From Blasia pusilla (taxonomy: Eukaryota > Marchantiophyta > Marchantiopsida > Blasiales), in contig CM114275.1 in NCBI GenBank assembly GCA_050084515.1, positions 10,044,001-10,108,000 on the forward strand: a stretch of DNA of 64,000 nucleotides. Reading direction: 5' to 3'. The position numbers and the translations under genes are program-made. Numbering within the stretch: the stretch's first letter is position 1; the number at the start of each line of letters is the position of its first letter. This document shows, piece by piece, positions 12,301 to 24,830 of the stretch. The notes under the pieces were generated by a model that did no database searches, was not told the origin of the DNA, and worked only from the letters and a program-made list of their open reading frames with translations.

Positions 12301-12592
12301 TATGATTCACAGTAAATAAAAAGCATATCATCCACATCACTAGTATGACATGGATTATAAGACATGTCCACGTGTCCACGTGGACTAATTATAGCCTTCC
12401 CCCCATGACTCTAGTCATTGAAATAAATGAAGTCATATACACAATGACTCAAATAGAGCTTAGCCATGAGACAAAAATGAGTTGTCTTTTATGATTGATG
12501 CCGTCATCATTCATTGTGAGTGATGTCATGTATAATAGGACTCCTTTCAATCATATAATGTAGTCATAAAAATACATTTTCCTTCTAGTGTG

Positions 12593-13395
12593 GTGCGCTC
12601 TACGATCACTTCTAACGTCGTAGGTGTTTCTACTACAAGTACACATAGTCTCATTGATGAAAGCTCTGAATTATCAGTCGCTAACCACTTACCCAAATAG
12701 TCACATATCTCAAAGTATCTTGATGATGTGCAATCGCCAAGTTCTTTAACACCATAATCATAACTCTCCAAAACAAATCAACCCACTAAGAACATGCTTG
12801 CATCTATACATTAGGGTCATTGAGATTCAAGATCTTACCAGCATGGCGACAAATGACGGTTGGTAAATTAGGCTCTTGGCCTTAAAGCAATAAGTACGAT
12901 GAGAAAGACGTTAATGATGCTTGTTTATTGAATTTATATCTTATAGCCAACCACACAAACTGGAGATTCCAATAGCCTAGGTGACCTCTCAACAACCCAT
13001 ACTTACGTAAACCTCTCTTCACTATGTGCAAAACTCTCTCCGCTACTCCATCTGCCTCAAGATGATCTTGAGACGTTGTGTGGTGGTGAATCAACGCTTG
13101 ATCACACAAGGCATGAAACTCATCTCAACTGGGGTACGACTCAACTCATCTGCATCTGGGTTGAGGGTCCTAGGTCAATGTACCACTTGGAAATCATACT
13201 CCTGCAACAATAGAGCCCACCTCATAAGCTTCCATGTAAGTTGTCCATTTCCATCAACCATTTAAGTGGTTGATGATCAGTGCTCATGGTAAAAGGATTT
13301 TGGAATAATCAACTCTTGAAATATGCGATAATCCACACTACAACCAAGCACTCATCCTCATACAATCTCACTTGTAACAAGCTCCCATAGTTTTC
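12593..13395 (-). pseudogene. Ty3/gypsy pol fragment (RNase H to integrase)
   Basis: On the - strand this fragment carries RNase H residues (YEDECLVVVW near 13360, FTMSTDHQPLKWL near 13280) and an EYDFQVVHWPRTLNPDADELS-like block near 13160. It then jumps into the integrase core end (HHTTSQDHLEADGVAERV and WLAIRYKFNKQASL, 12900-13090) and the region behind it. The protein closely resembles that of the gypsy element at 27.9-36.2 kb, so it is the same family with an internal deletion removing the integrase zinc-binding domain and most of the core. It is bounded by the CACTA end at 12592 and copia leader DNA at about 13396. Confidence 0.85.
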
Positions 13396-14322
13396 AACCC
13401 ATGAGAAATTATAGCATGCAAAACTTTCAAATATTACAAATCTTCTTATCTTCTCGCTTATGATTGTTGTTGAGGAATACTCCATCAATAGCCATTTTAC
13501 TCACTAACCATAATTTTAAACTCTCCATTGCTCCAATTGAAGCATAGACGACTCCTATACAGAAATTGATGTGAAAATTTTCAGAATTGTCGAACTTTAT
13601 GGAAGAACTAGTCAAAATTGGCATGTAGGGAGTAAACTATAAAACTTTCATTCACTAAATACACTTTCCTATACTGAAACTATTATTGCAAGAGCTAAGA
13701 ATATCCAAATCGAACGATTTTTGATGTGTTAGAAAGACCTTGACGCGCTCTATAGGAAGTTTAAAACCTGCTTTTGGCATCATTCTGACTGATGCAGATC
13801 TAGATTGTTGAATCGACGGTGAAAGTTGTAAAAAATGCCTCAAAAATTTTCTCACCATCACAACTCTACCATTGAGCTTTGACTGAAATTTCCTTTAACC
13901 AAACTCAAATTTTGCCTTTTCTCGTCTCTCTTTTCTCTTCAAACATTAAGAATTTCAAATGATGTTCTCCTATCGATGCTCTAATACAATGTAGAAAACT
14001 TCTAAACAAGCACAATTGATGGGATTTGGTTCTCACACAAACACACACACATACCACCACCACCATCATCATGGAGAATGAAATTTTGCAATGAGATAAT
14101 GAGTGAAGGTTGGCCTCCTTCTCAATTCTATAAGGTATGTACAAGCGAATCTAATCCTAATCCTAACCATAGTCTTGAGTAATATTAATTGTGGTTAACT
14201 AAACCTACTTAAGATAATCGTGCTTAACAAACTATCCAAGATCAAGCTTTCCTACTTCGTGTGAGTATCAAATGTAGCAGTTCTTGTGTCCGATGGGCTT
14301 GATTATAAATCAATCTTCAATA
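13396..14322 (-). mobile_element. Copia LTR and untranslated leader fragment
   Basis: On the - strand an LTR runs from 14322 (TATTGAAG start) to about 13990 (ends TTTTCTACA). It is followed at once by TTGTATTAGAGCA, a degenerate form of the tRNA-Met primer site TGGTATCAGAGC. The leader then continues to about 13396. The LTR matches 1653-1964, and the leader matches 49690-49990. The gag gene itself is absent; gypsy DNA abuts the leader. Confidence 0.75.
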
Positions 14323-17312
14323 GAATCTACATCGGCATATTGAGCCATATCCAAGTTCCGCCATGAACTCTAACTCCTACCAAACCCTAGCAAGAAAGGT
14401 GCTCCAAAGGCTCAACATGAGAAAGATGGTTTTAGAAAGCCATCTATCGCTCTCTTTTACTCTTAAGAAGAGACAAAAGCTCTTCCCCCAAAATTAGCCC
14501 TCTCAATGGTAACCTAGAGGCTATCGAGTGACTGTTGACTCGATTAATGGGTCACTTGGCCCACATAGAGGCTATCGCGTGACTGTTGACTCGATTTATG
14601 GATCACTTGGCCCAAAATAGCAAAAAAGGGGAATTTTCCTTAACAAAAATCCCGACCCAATAGAGTTGCCCCAACCTTATCCAACATCTTGGGACGAAGT
14701 TATGCTTGAATAATCCGTTGATTCTCTACACTGTCAACAAAATAGAACTTTATCTATCTAGTAACTAAAATGTGACATCCTTTGGGAGCTTTCTTGGAAT
14801 CTTCTTAGAGGTTTTTGATTTGTTGGGAAATTATTGAGCAGATTGAAGTGATTTGGATGTAAAAACCACCTTCTTGGACCTTTGAGGTATATCTCAAGAT
14901 GAGGTTTGGAGAGGTTTATCTTTCCACAATTGAACCTTCTAAGCATATGTTAGGACAAAATACAACCCACATGCATTAGACTTGGATTCACTCATACTTA
15001 GGGTGAGTTTAACTATATTGCTATTTCGTATAAAGAGAAAATCGTAAATTTCCTATTTGATTGCATGGCTTTTTTTCATGAAATAAATATTAAGTTATAT
15101 GTCATGTCATATATTTTGTTATTGCATATGCTTTTTTGTGTTCAACAATAATGCATATTGTGTCATAATGTGTATACACAAAGAGGCCCACTTTCTTGTT
15201 TCAAAATTCCATTTTAAGGGGGAATGTTAATTTGGATCAGCTTTGCTCCTCTTCTCTTCCGATCACACGTTGAATCAATTCTGGCGGTGAAATATTTCAT
15301 ATCTTAAACAACGTCACCACAATCGTAGGAGGAATTGTGAATTTCTTTAGGGAACTTGAGAATCCAACGCCCTTGCTTGGGTGTTGTCAAGTTTCTCGAG
15401 AGCAACTGGCCAGGCAATAAGTAGTCAATTTCTCATAAAACATTATGGAAGTGGCCAAATCTAGAGTAGTACTACATCTCGAGAAAACCAAAGGATTCAT
15501 TTGAGGCTGTTCACTAAACTTTTAATAGTAACCCAATCCTCTTAGATTTCATAAGTCAAGACAGCCTCCATCTGTCAAGTTATCTTACAAAATTTGGTGC
15601 TCAATAACCAAGGCAAACTTCGTGTTGATCCTTGAGAAAGTCGTGTCTTGGGCAGGAAAACCGTTCCCTACTAACACCTCACATTTCCCTTTTCCATCCA
15701 TCTCAAGCACCAGTAGCACAAGTATAGACTTTTCAAGAGATCTACTGATCAGAAACCAAGGCAAACTACAATGACGCATCCAACTTGGATAATAAACCCA
15801 TACCTCAAGACTTCTTGCTAACACCTTGATTTAGTTTCTCCTTTTCCACCCATCTAAAGCACTAGCACTCGCAACTCTTCAATTGAGTAAAGGGTCTACA
15901 GCAAGAAGGATTCCATCACATCACTTCTTCACTTTAGAATACAATAATTTGACGCTAGAATGGAACACCAATCTGTCCACTAGAAACAACTTGCGTAGTC
16001 CACCTCCATGGCCCTACGCAAGCTTGAGTTTAAGCACATGTTTACTAGTAACAATCAACTATTTTCCCCGGAAATTAAAACACTATTATGCGCCTTATAA
16101 ACCAGTAGTAAGGTACTCAAGCAATGCACGGGAAATAAAAGAGTGTTTAAAAAATTAATGTATAATCCATGAAGGATAGAGATTAATGATGCTGCACGTC
16201 AATTCAAAAAAATTTTTTTGCTATCCATAACATGTGAAACATTTTTTCATTGCCCAATTGCCACATGTCACCCAAAACGGGTTTGAAAATAAAAAAAAGC
16301 ACTATCCCATAATAATGTAGATAAGATGCCTACACGATGCAAGGGAAGCACAAAAAATGTTTGAAGAAGTGAAATGTAACCCATGAAAAGAAGAGAATAA
16401 TGATGCTCAACATAAATTATATTTTTTTTACTACCCTTAACATGTGAAACATTTTCTTGCTATCCAATTTTTGTGTAAAATAGGTGTTTGCAAATCCCGA
16501 GAGCACTCTCCCAGAGTAATATAGATGAAACTACCAACCATGGACTCCAACCCATCATAAACCAGAAATGGAGATTTTAAAATTTCGACAAGAATAGGGT
16601 AACTTATAAGTTCGTGGTTTAAACTTCACAAGGAGACCAGAAATCACCAGAAATCTTGGGGGCACTAACACCAGATCATATGAGGAAACACAACCGCCGG
16701 TGTAGTCACAGTTACATGCATGTGTTGTTAGACAGATTGTGAGTACTCAACGAAGGAAAGTTCTTGAGTATTCATGTCTTTGGGACCTGCACAGCTCTTT
16801 TCATAGAATTTTCATTTTACATCTTCAAGCAGAAACTGCTTCCATTCCACCACAAGACAAAGTAGCACCAACAGATTCATTAGCTACAATCTCTTTCTAG
16901 CTACAACTAGCTATAAAGAGTTGCTACTCTGCAAATGGAAGTATGCATTGAACACTGTACTGCTTGTTTATGGCTTTCAACAGGTAATGGTCTGTCTCGG
17001 ACAACACAATTCTGTTCTCCTTCTCCCCCTACCAAAGACTTTGCTCGTCCATGTTACGTGATTGGATGAACCTTTGACCGCATGTGACCGCCGCATTCTA
17101 AACATCAGCGCTCCAAAATTGTCAATTCAGATTCTCCCTCAAATAGTCCAATGAGATTCAAAAGGACCACAGTTACACCTCAGAACTCGGGATACAGTAC
17201 TGTAACTATTTGAGTTCCACATTCTAAGTCTCACCTTAACCTTAACCAGACTGGCCAGCTCTTGGACCAGGTATCCAACTAGGCAACAACCTTGCTACTG
17301 TACTACAAAGGA
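14323..17312. other. Intergenic DNA with two short tandem duplications
   Basis: No gene is supported. A 51-bp unit containing GTGACTGTTGACTCGAT is duplicated in tandem at 14518-14619. A looser tandem pair of about 215-225 bp sits at about 16125-16555, sharing AATAATGATGCT, CATGTGAAACATTTT and a CTATCC tract. The - strand frame at 15585-15824 has no recognisable motif. Confidence 0.55.
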
Positions 17313-20300
17313 TCAGTAAGGCCGATAACGTCTGCCACCGCTACCACTGGAACCACCTCCACCTCCACCCCCATTCCCACCTCCTGGCCTATATGGTAGC
17401 AAACCATGGCCAGCTCTGCCACCCCTGTAAGATGCTGAACCACCTTGTATACCTGGCTGTTGCCTGGAAAGCAAGATCATGATGATGCAAATTAGAATAA
17501 GCTACTTAATCTGGAACTGCAATTAGTTTCACCAAGGGACACCTTTAAAATCCACAGACTAGGTGCAATACATCAAGGACAAAAGTCCTACGTGAAATTC
17601 GACAAAATGTGGGTCCAGTACTTACAATACATAGCCAACCCGGCCATCTGGTAACAGCATTGGAACCATGGTCATGCCAGCAGGGGCTGGACCTCGTCCA
17701 TAAATAACAGGCTGCATCACGAGTGCCAGACTCTAAGAATCGAAATGATGTCAACAGCCTAAGAAAGGCATAAATCATAAAGTATTACAACTGTCTAGCT
17801 TCCCATACAGAAGTCAGGATGGAAGCCATAAATCCCTCACCTGATTGTAACCCCTAGTAGGCCCATAACCACCTACGCCACTATATATGTCTGCTCCATA
17901 GCCATATCCAGCTCGAGTTTGGTACTGGGGCAATAAACCTGCTCTCTGGGGTGGATAAGCAGGTTCAAGTCCCAGTGGCCTCTTCTCAGTAGGTGGCTTG
18001 GCCAGAGATGTCTCCAGAACACGACCTGCATCATGATGGGTCATGATAATTCAAAATACATGGACTAGGCCTTACATCTTTACACATTTTAAAACAGCAG
18101 TGCTACACCTAGTACAGCATCTAATACATATGTATTGGTCTACCATCCAGGCTCCTTCTACACGCCATGAGGTACCTCCAGTGGCATAAAACACAATGAA
18201 TTGAAGAAACAAAAATTTCTTCTGTCCATTACCATCAAGCTCATATGTTTCAGTCTTCTCGATAGCTTTGAGTGCACTGCTGCGATCAGAGAAATGTACA
18301 AATCCAAAGTCCCGCTTTGACTGTCCAGGTTTGGATGAAGGAAGGACAACCTTGGTAACCTCTCCATGGTGCTCAAAGAGCTTTTGGAGCTGCTCTTCAG
18401 TTACAGTGTCTGGTAGGTTACGAACATACACCACCTTAACCTGAATATTAAGGAGTGAACTTCTAGTTAGTACAATGTCACTTTCATTAGGACAGCCTAA
18501 TATTTCTAGCACTGGACAGAAGACAGCCAAAAGCTATAATGACAGATTCCTCAACAGGAAGTTTCTCAGTAACCCATCCAATCAATCAACACCATCTACA
18601 TCCAGCAGAATCACGAAATGAAGCACATATAATGGACCATTAGAAGTCAACCCTCCAATAACAAAGACCACCAGCTAGTATCAATAAAACATCTGCCTAC
18701 CAACCTGCGACATTGATGTAGCATCAGTTCCCCCTCTTGGATCAGCCCAGCTGATGGTGGGGGCATTGCTTCCCAGCCTGAAGTTTGGCTTGGACATAAC
18801 CCGTCTGGCATGCTCAGCACATGCATGATTGTAATACTCCACAAACGCAAAACCTCTGTTCTTACCAGGATTCTTAGGATCCTGCAAGTGCAGAATGAGG
18901 AACCATGAGTCCCAACGATACTTCAATACTCCCTCAAGCTTTTCAGCACACAAAACCAAGTCCACTAGTTCAACTGATGGTTTAAATCATTCACACAATA
19001 GGGAGACAGCGTGAGACGATGCACAATCCTCATGACATTTCAGAACTTGACATTTCCACCTCACTCCATTCACTGAAATGGCAGAACGTTACTTCTAGGT
19101 CAAGCGAGACACAAACAGATTGGGCATAGAAATAAGAGTGATATGTGCACCTTTAGAAGCTCAACACTTTGGATACCAGGCCCTTGCTCAGCCAACACCT
19201 TCTCCAACTCATCTTTGTCCCAATTCTTGGGAATATTGCCAACAAATAGTCTATGCTTTGACTGAGAGTGAGAAAATCGCAATTTCCTTCCCTGGACATG
19301 CACTTACTTCTCTTGATGAGCTTGACATAAGAACTAATGTCTAAGACCAGGAAGATGAATTACTAAATTTCCCTTCCAGTTTTACTGCCAAAGTATACTC
19401 CTAATGGTAGATAAGCTATAAGGTACAACAATCCAACCAAGTAATAGACAATCAAAACATAAAGAGTCCATTCCACTAAAAAGGTTACAAATCACGTGTA
19501 CCTTCAGTTCCGTATCATTCAAGGACTCAATTGCCTTCTCTGCACTCTCCCTTGTTGTGAAAGTAACGAAGGCATAGCCCTTATTTTGCCCCGTGTCTTT
19601 GTCCTTCAGCAGTCGGACCTGGGCAGGAAAAAGTAAAAAAAGAAGAAAAAAACCTGAGATTTACTATCACATTAGGCAAGTAACACAGTTACAACTTGCA
19701 ATCCACGATATGCCCCATACTTACCATGCCTGGCTCCAGAACTAAATTAACAGGACTCTCTAGTACCTTTATGAACATGACAAACACAATCCTGGCAACT
19801 TCACAAAATAGAAACGGATACAATTCACTGTAGATACAAAGAGGCTAAAACCATCATTTGAAGATCAGTCCCTGGTCCATCAGAGCCTACAGCTCAGATT
19901 AAAGTAGAAACCTGACATGTGTAACTTTTATGCTAAATTTGGTAAGAAGGGTAGGCTCAACTGACACTAATCTTTCACAGGTCATATTAGCTGACTTCTG
20001 AAATTTAAAAGTGGATTCACACTAGGTCAATCTCTTACCTCATATATATCCCCACAGTTTTGACAAAGTGACCGCAGATCTTCTTCAGTTGTTTCTCGAG
20101 TGATTCCTCCAACAAACACTTCTGATCCATGAGGAGGGCGTGTAAGTAGTTCTCCACTTTTCTCACCTTCTTTATCTTCTTTCTCAACATCTTTTAGCAC
20201 TTCGCCCACAACAACATCATCATCCTCTTCCTCCTCCTCTACAACTTCTACAGCATCCACTGCATCATCATCATCATCATGTTCCCCATTGGCTGCATCA

Positions 20301-20530
20301 CCTCCAAGCTCTTGATCTGCTTCAGTCTCATCTTGATCTTGATACCCAATAGTTTCTTCTTCATGCATTTCAAGGTCAAGTCCTTCCTGACCTTCCACTT
20401 TCTCATCGTCATCCACATCAACGGTGCCATCAACCTCTTCATCTTCTGGGTCGACATCCCCATCAATGTCAACTTGTTCTTCATCATGATCACTGTGTAT
20501 CACTTCCGGAGATGCTGAATCATCCGCCAT
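17313..20530 (-). CDS. LIF2-like: hnRNP R/Q-like protein with acidic N-terminus and three RRMs
   Basis: Eight exons on the - strand, all with GT-AG borders and consistent phases: 20530-20039, 19618-19502, 19291-19151, 18881-18705, 18440-18233, 18025-17841, 17711-17626, 17463-17313, giving about 518 residues. Residues 1-130 are very acidic (runs of D and E). RRM1 spans about 136-203 (EVFVGGI, KGYAFVTF), RRM2 about 216-295 (HRLFVGNI, NRGFAFVEY) and RRM3 about 310-379 (KVVYVRNLP, RDFGFVHF). The tail is Tyr/Gly-rich and ends in a GGGNGGGGG-type stretch and RRYRPY. This layout and length match plant hnRNP R/Q-like proteins such as Arabidopsis LIF2 (about 495 residues), RNA-binding nuclear proteins linked to Polycomb (LHP1) function. 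The start at 20530 was chosen because MADD opens the acidic domain; an in-frame ATG lies 14 codons upstream. The phase agreement argues for an intact gene. Confidence 0.93.
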
Positions 20531-23436
20531 GATCACTGATGTTTCTCCTTGCCAGACGAACACAAACTTCACCTACGAGCTTGCAGTGCAGCTGTGGAGA
20601 AGGAGAAGGAAACAGGAGCATTTGCAGAGTAGAGAAGACAAGTGGAGGAAAACGAGGACAGAGGAAAGGGCACCAGAAGGTGCTGCTGAGTGAGAATCTT
20701 GAAGGAAAAGCTTTGAGGGCCATGAGATAAGATATATGAGAAATGCCTCCTGGGCGCATTGCGACTTATCTGAAAGGATGTGGGTATAACTACACTGAAA
20801 GGAATCAGCTGAAAGAGGCCCTCAAGCAGCAATGTGTAGAACAAAAGCCTTGTGTAAGTGAGATTAAAGAGGATGCCACACATGTGCACAAAGAACACAA
20901 GAATTACTCACTGTTAAGTTGTGAAATCATAGGCTGTACCCTTATGACTTCTCTCCTCTCAGAAAGCCAACAATCCGTCATAAGAATGCAAGACGAGGAA
21001 TGAAGAAGATTGAAATTGACACGAGAGCATATTATTTGTTAACCCTAGGCACAAACCCCCATGCACTCAGTTACAAACGAAAAATCTAATGTACCGAGGT
21101 GAACTAAGGACAATGTCAAGAAGGGCGACTAAAACAAAAAGGATAATGGGGTTAGTTCCTATAATTTCACCCACTTCTCCCAGGTATGGTGCATCATTCA
21201 CACCACCAGGCAGTATCCTCAGACACTGTGCAAATCCACTCGAAACTCAAACTAGGAGCATGAAAAGTACAGTACAGCCATATAATGGACACAGTTGCTC
21301 AATTCAGGACGTACTGGTACGGTGGAAGGGCATCGACAATCATGCATGGCAGATTGCAAGTTTTCACCTAAAGAAACTGAGTCGGCGACCTATATAGGAA
21401 CCCCTACATGCATTGCCGATTCGTAAGAATTATGATTTGAGAGGTACAGTGAAAGCACATCCGCCAAATTGTATCCGTAAGCTCAGAGCTTTTGACAAAT
21501 GTGCACGCTCAACTGGGTCGTGTTTCCCTAGGTGTCCACAATTAGACACATGAAATCTGAACTACACAACCAAACGTCATCCGAGTCTGTAGCATCTTGC
21601 ATCTCCTCAAGAGGATGAGGGCATACATGGGGTGATCTGAAAAAAGGAGTCAGAGGACATAGTGTTCATCCTTCCATTTTGCAAACTTAGGTCAAAAGCA
21701 AGTGGGCATCAACCCGTGGGAAGCTTTAAATATAGGTCTTCTACTTCACCATCACAAAAAAAAAAGTGATTTTCAATATACAAGTAGTCAGACGAAGATT
21801 GATCGATTCGTAAGTTTCCCCCTCCTAACAGCTGGCACACATCAGAGATCGAGAGATATGACTCTGTACTTCAGCTGTAAAAATGGGCCTAAAATATCAG
21901 TCCTAAGTAGTGGACAGCAGACTTACTTCAAGGAGATAGACTCCACTTATCATTCCTCGGAGTATACTTGAATAATGGTCAAGAAAGAGGGCATGGTTCC
22001 ATATCTCGACGAAAATACACGTCGAGCGCTTGCGGAAGAGATTCGACACTTAGTGGATGACAAGAACATATGTAGGTGAAGCCTACAGCACGACTCAAGT
22101 GGAGTGCGCCGGCTAGTGATGACGGTGGACGCAGCTATCATGCATTTGCGTTTAGAATACATCGGTCAGGACTTTAATTCCACAGCAACACGTTTCCGAC
22201 CAAATTGACGACTGGAAGGGCACGGAAATTATGCTTACACCGTTTACTAACATACGACCCAAGCAGGACTGCTATACGCCCACGTTACTAGGGTACGCAG
22301 AGGACCACCAATCATCTACTACCATCGCCACATGGCATGAACAAGACAACTCGAAGCACAACTTCTGATAGACCAAATAAAAAGGAAGCAAACCACACCT
22401 TCTCAAGTTCTCTATGCGAAGTGCAACCCTGCCGCTGCGAACCCGAAACTTCCACAAACCCAAGACAGGCGCTACGAACCCCAACAAACTCCCACGGATA
22501 AAATAATCAGTGTAGCCAATCGAGTTCCCGTACCATACCTGCGGCGTGATTATCTGCGTGAGCGTAGCCTGCAAGACCGATCGCGGAGGACCCTCCCTCC
22601 GTCTCAAACCCTTCCTGGCTCTCTTTCGCCGCTCTCGAAGTACCACCGCTCCTCCCCTTTCCTCTCTTCGAAAACACGAAAGATACTCAGTTTCTCTGCC
22701 CTCCACTCTCCTCCTTGCCTCCTTCCTCCTCCTCGGTTCAACCCTCTCTCCCTTCGATCATTTGTTTCTTTGACTGTAACTTTCTACCCGCTTTTTCTCT
22801 GGCTCCGGAGGAGGGGGAGACGCATGAACGAACGGAAGAATATCTCCTAGTGGGGGAATCTCCTTTGGCCATTAGCATGGTTAGAAGCGTCGATATTTCA
22901 TATCGACGGTCAATAGAGCATGTCCCCTCAGGTTGTTATTTCTGTAGACCCTGGGGGCTCTCACCTTTCTACGTAACGCGACGGTGGGACCCCTATGTCG
23001 GCACGTTCATTCGTTCGGACTGCTATAATTCCTAAACCCTATTGTATGCTGCTGGTGATTTTGGTCTTACGGGAAGAGCTTCTTGAGGTCCCTACCATGG
23101 ATTTCCCATCCTTTTATATCTATATATTATTATTTTATTTTATTTTTTCTGTCGTATAATTCCCAACTTCGTTCGTGGTACGGTTAGAAAAGCAAGGACG
23201 TGGTAGATACGCTAGAACTAGGTTTTCCGTCTTACCGTGGACTCACCCGATGGTGATTCCCAACTTCGTTCTGTTACAGTAGCATGTGCGTGCCCAACTT
23301 ACGTGGTATCTGGGACTGCGTACATTTCGTGGACTGCATGGTGAACCAGGTTGCACGTCGGGCTGCTCGACTTCTGCAGGATGCCTGTCTGTGTCCGAGA
23401 CCTGATCTTTGCCCGCTAAGAAAGTGCAAGCAGGCC
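20531..23436. other. Intergenic region, probable 5' flanks of divergent genes
   Basis: It holds the 5' flank of the hnRNP gene on one side and of the small gene at 23437 on the other. Small open frames (for example 20743-21003 and 21089-21397) have no recognised motif. A perfect 8-bp palindrome, CGTCGATA-N5-TATCGACG, lies at 22888-22908. A 17-bp direct repeat, TTCCCAACTTCGTTC with flanks, occurs at about 23160 and 23257. No element was identified. Confidence 0.45.
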
Positions 23437-23781
23437 ATGGCAGCAAGCGGTGCGTGGGAGATGTTCGACGAGGAAAACAAAGGAAATATTTGGAAGCAGC
23501 GGCTGAAGAATCGCCTGGACGCACTCTTGAAAATTGAGTGTCTGGACGATACTGGAGATGAGGCCGTTGGTGCCGCGAGCGATGCGCTCATAAGCGAATT
23601 ACGTGCTTCGGGAGCGGCGAGACACACAGCGGTGGATTCGTTACTAGAGGCACTGCGCTTGCCTGATTTGCCTGATCGTATTCAGGAAAAAATTGCAGCA
23701 GCTATCTCGCTGTGCTCCGGAGCCTACACCGGGCCTCCTTCCTTGTACCGAATATTTTCTTCTCGGATTCACTACAAGTGA
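23437..23781 (+). CDS. Unknown small protein or first exon
   Basis: I do not recognise this family. The ATG at 23437 sits in a good plant context (GCCATGGC); the frame is open further upstream to 23284 but that part is Cys/Arg-rich and less protein-like. The product from 23437 is about 114 residues, acidic and helical in character: FDEENKGNIW, then DALLKIECLDDTGDEAV and LPDLPDRIQEKIAAAI, which resembles armadillo/HEAT-type helix pairs. It lies 136 bp upstream of the peroxiredoxin gene and about 1.2 kb upstream of the methyltransferase exons, on the same strand. It could be a complete small gene or the 5' exon of a larger transcript. The donor GTACCG at 23744 or GTGAAA at 23778 would allow splicing onward, but neither gives a clear join. 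Confidence 0.5.
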   Translation: MAASGAWEMFDEENKGNIWKQRLKNRLDALLKIECLDDTGDEAVGAASDALISELRASGAARHTAVDSLLEALRLPDLPDRIQEKIAAAISLCSGAYTGPPSLYRIFSSRIHYK

Positions 23782-23916
23782 AAGTACCTTTCTGTCTGTC
23801 TCCTCACTTTTCAGCAGTTTTATGGAATAAGTAGACGAGGTTATCAAGATCACGGAAGTTTCTAGTCGTGTGACGCAGAGATTTTGGCTTGAGTGCCTTT
23901 GCTGAGCTAGTTAAAC

Positions 23917-24492
23917 ATGGCTTCCACTACACTTTCAGAGCTTCCCAGCGATCTTCCTCGTCCTGTGGATGATGGTGCCACAGCGCATTTACTCGGAAGG
24001 AGTCTTCCTGATGTTCTGCTTTCATCTACTGATTCGACAACCGTTCTGCTTTCGTCTTTGTCTGGACGGGTCGTCATATACGTCTATCCGATGACTGGAC
24101 AACCTGGCATTCCACTACCGCAGGGCTGGGACTTGATCCCTGGCGCCCGAGGTTGTACGCCTCAGTCTTGTTGCTTCAAAGACCACCACGCAGAGCTGAA
24201 GGCATTAAACGCTAGCGTCTTCGGAATCAGCTCCCAAAATTCCGATTATCAGAGGGAGGCTCGAGATCGACTGCACTTGCCTTTTGAGCTTTTGAGCGAT
24301 GAGAAGTTAGAATTGAAGAAGACTCTAGACTTACCAACGTTTACCATTGATGACATGGAACTGTTCAAACGTGTCACACTTGTCTGTGAGAATGGGAAAA
24401 TCGTGAAGGTTTTTTACCCAGTATTTCCACCTGATAAGAGTGCTGAGGAAGTTGTTTCGTGGCTACACGGACAAGTCAAAGTTAACTTTTAG
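23917..24492 (+). CDS. Peroxiredoxin, bacterial PrxQ/BCP-like (AhpC-TSA family)
   Basis: A complete, intronless frame of 191 residues. Peroxiredoxins reduce H2O2 and alkyl hydroperoxides with a reactive cysteine. The signature IPGARGCTPQSC places the probable peroxidatic cysteine at C80, with a candidate resolving cysteine five residues later at C85, the BCP/PrxQ spacing; C86 is an extra neighbour. Further blocks are VYPMTGQPG (57-64), VFGISSQNSDYQREA (about 101-115), LPFELLSDEKLEL and VFYPVFPPD near the C-terminus. This block set is typical of a group common in bacteria and is not that of classical plant plastid PrxQ. The N-terminus is short, without an obvious transit peptide, so a cytosolic location is likely (inference). 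The start at 23917 is the first ATG of the frame. The lack of introns amid intron-rich neighbours fits acquisition by transfer or retrocopying. Confidence 0.88.
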   Translation: MASTTLSELPSDLPRPVDDGATAHLLGRSLPDVLLSSTDSTTVLLSSLSGRVVIYVYPMTGQPGIPLPQGWDLIPGARGCTPQSCCFKDHHAELKALNASVFGISSQNSDYQREARDRLHLPFELLSDEKLELKKTLDLPTFTIDDMELFKRVTLVCENGKIVKVFYPVFPPDKSAEEVVSWLHGQVKVNF

Positions 24493-24830
24493 CTCTTAGC
24501 ATTTCATGGTTTCCAGTCCCACAGATTGTTTCATGTAGAGTATATAAATCCATCCCGTGGTACGTTCTAGCGCTTGTGTTACGACTTCTGCTTCCAACCG
24601 TTGCAATGATATTTGGCCTTTAGTCCGTAACATTTGAAAGAAGGGTTTACTTCACCAACTACATATCAAAGATTTGCTGGTTCCTTGTCACCCGTTACTC
24701 GACAGTTAGGATTATTGAATGGTTGGTGTGTCAATTCAAAAAAATCCTCTATTCTATCTCGATTTCTCTTCTCGTAGTTTGCAAAATCGACTGTAGGTCT
24801 CCGTGAGCATCAATTCTCCTCTGCCTGTAG

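Larger units (their letters stand above)
9180..12592. mobile_element. CACTA-type transposon 3' region, hosting other insertions
   Basis: The segments 9180-9375 and 11195-12592 are packed with short TGACT/AGTCA motifs, a typical CACTA subterminal repeat pattern. They end in CCTTCTAGTG at 12592, the complement of a CACTA terminus. A LINE (about 9376-11190) and a hAT-like MITE (11224-11553) are inserted within. The base triplet TGG after the end (12593-12595), followed by TGCGCTC, matches the gypsy sequence AGATGGTGCGCC near 28220 in the other gypsy copy. The element therefore appears inserted in a gypsy pol gene with a TGG target triplet. The 5' end CACTA and its flank were not found in the window. 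Confidence 0.6.

Noticed and set aside
20248-20493. Met-rich - strand frame and the + strand frame at 20279-20518
   Set aside because: Both are shadows of the acidic exon of the hnRNP gene in other frames.
22888-22908. Palindrome CGTCGATA-N5-TATCGACG
   Set aside because: Eight-base perfect arms are expected by chance in 64 kb and nothing nearby suggests an operator or element end.
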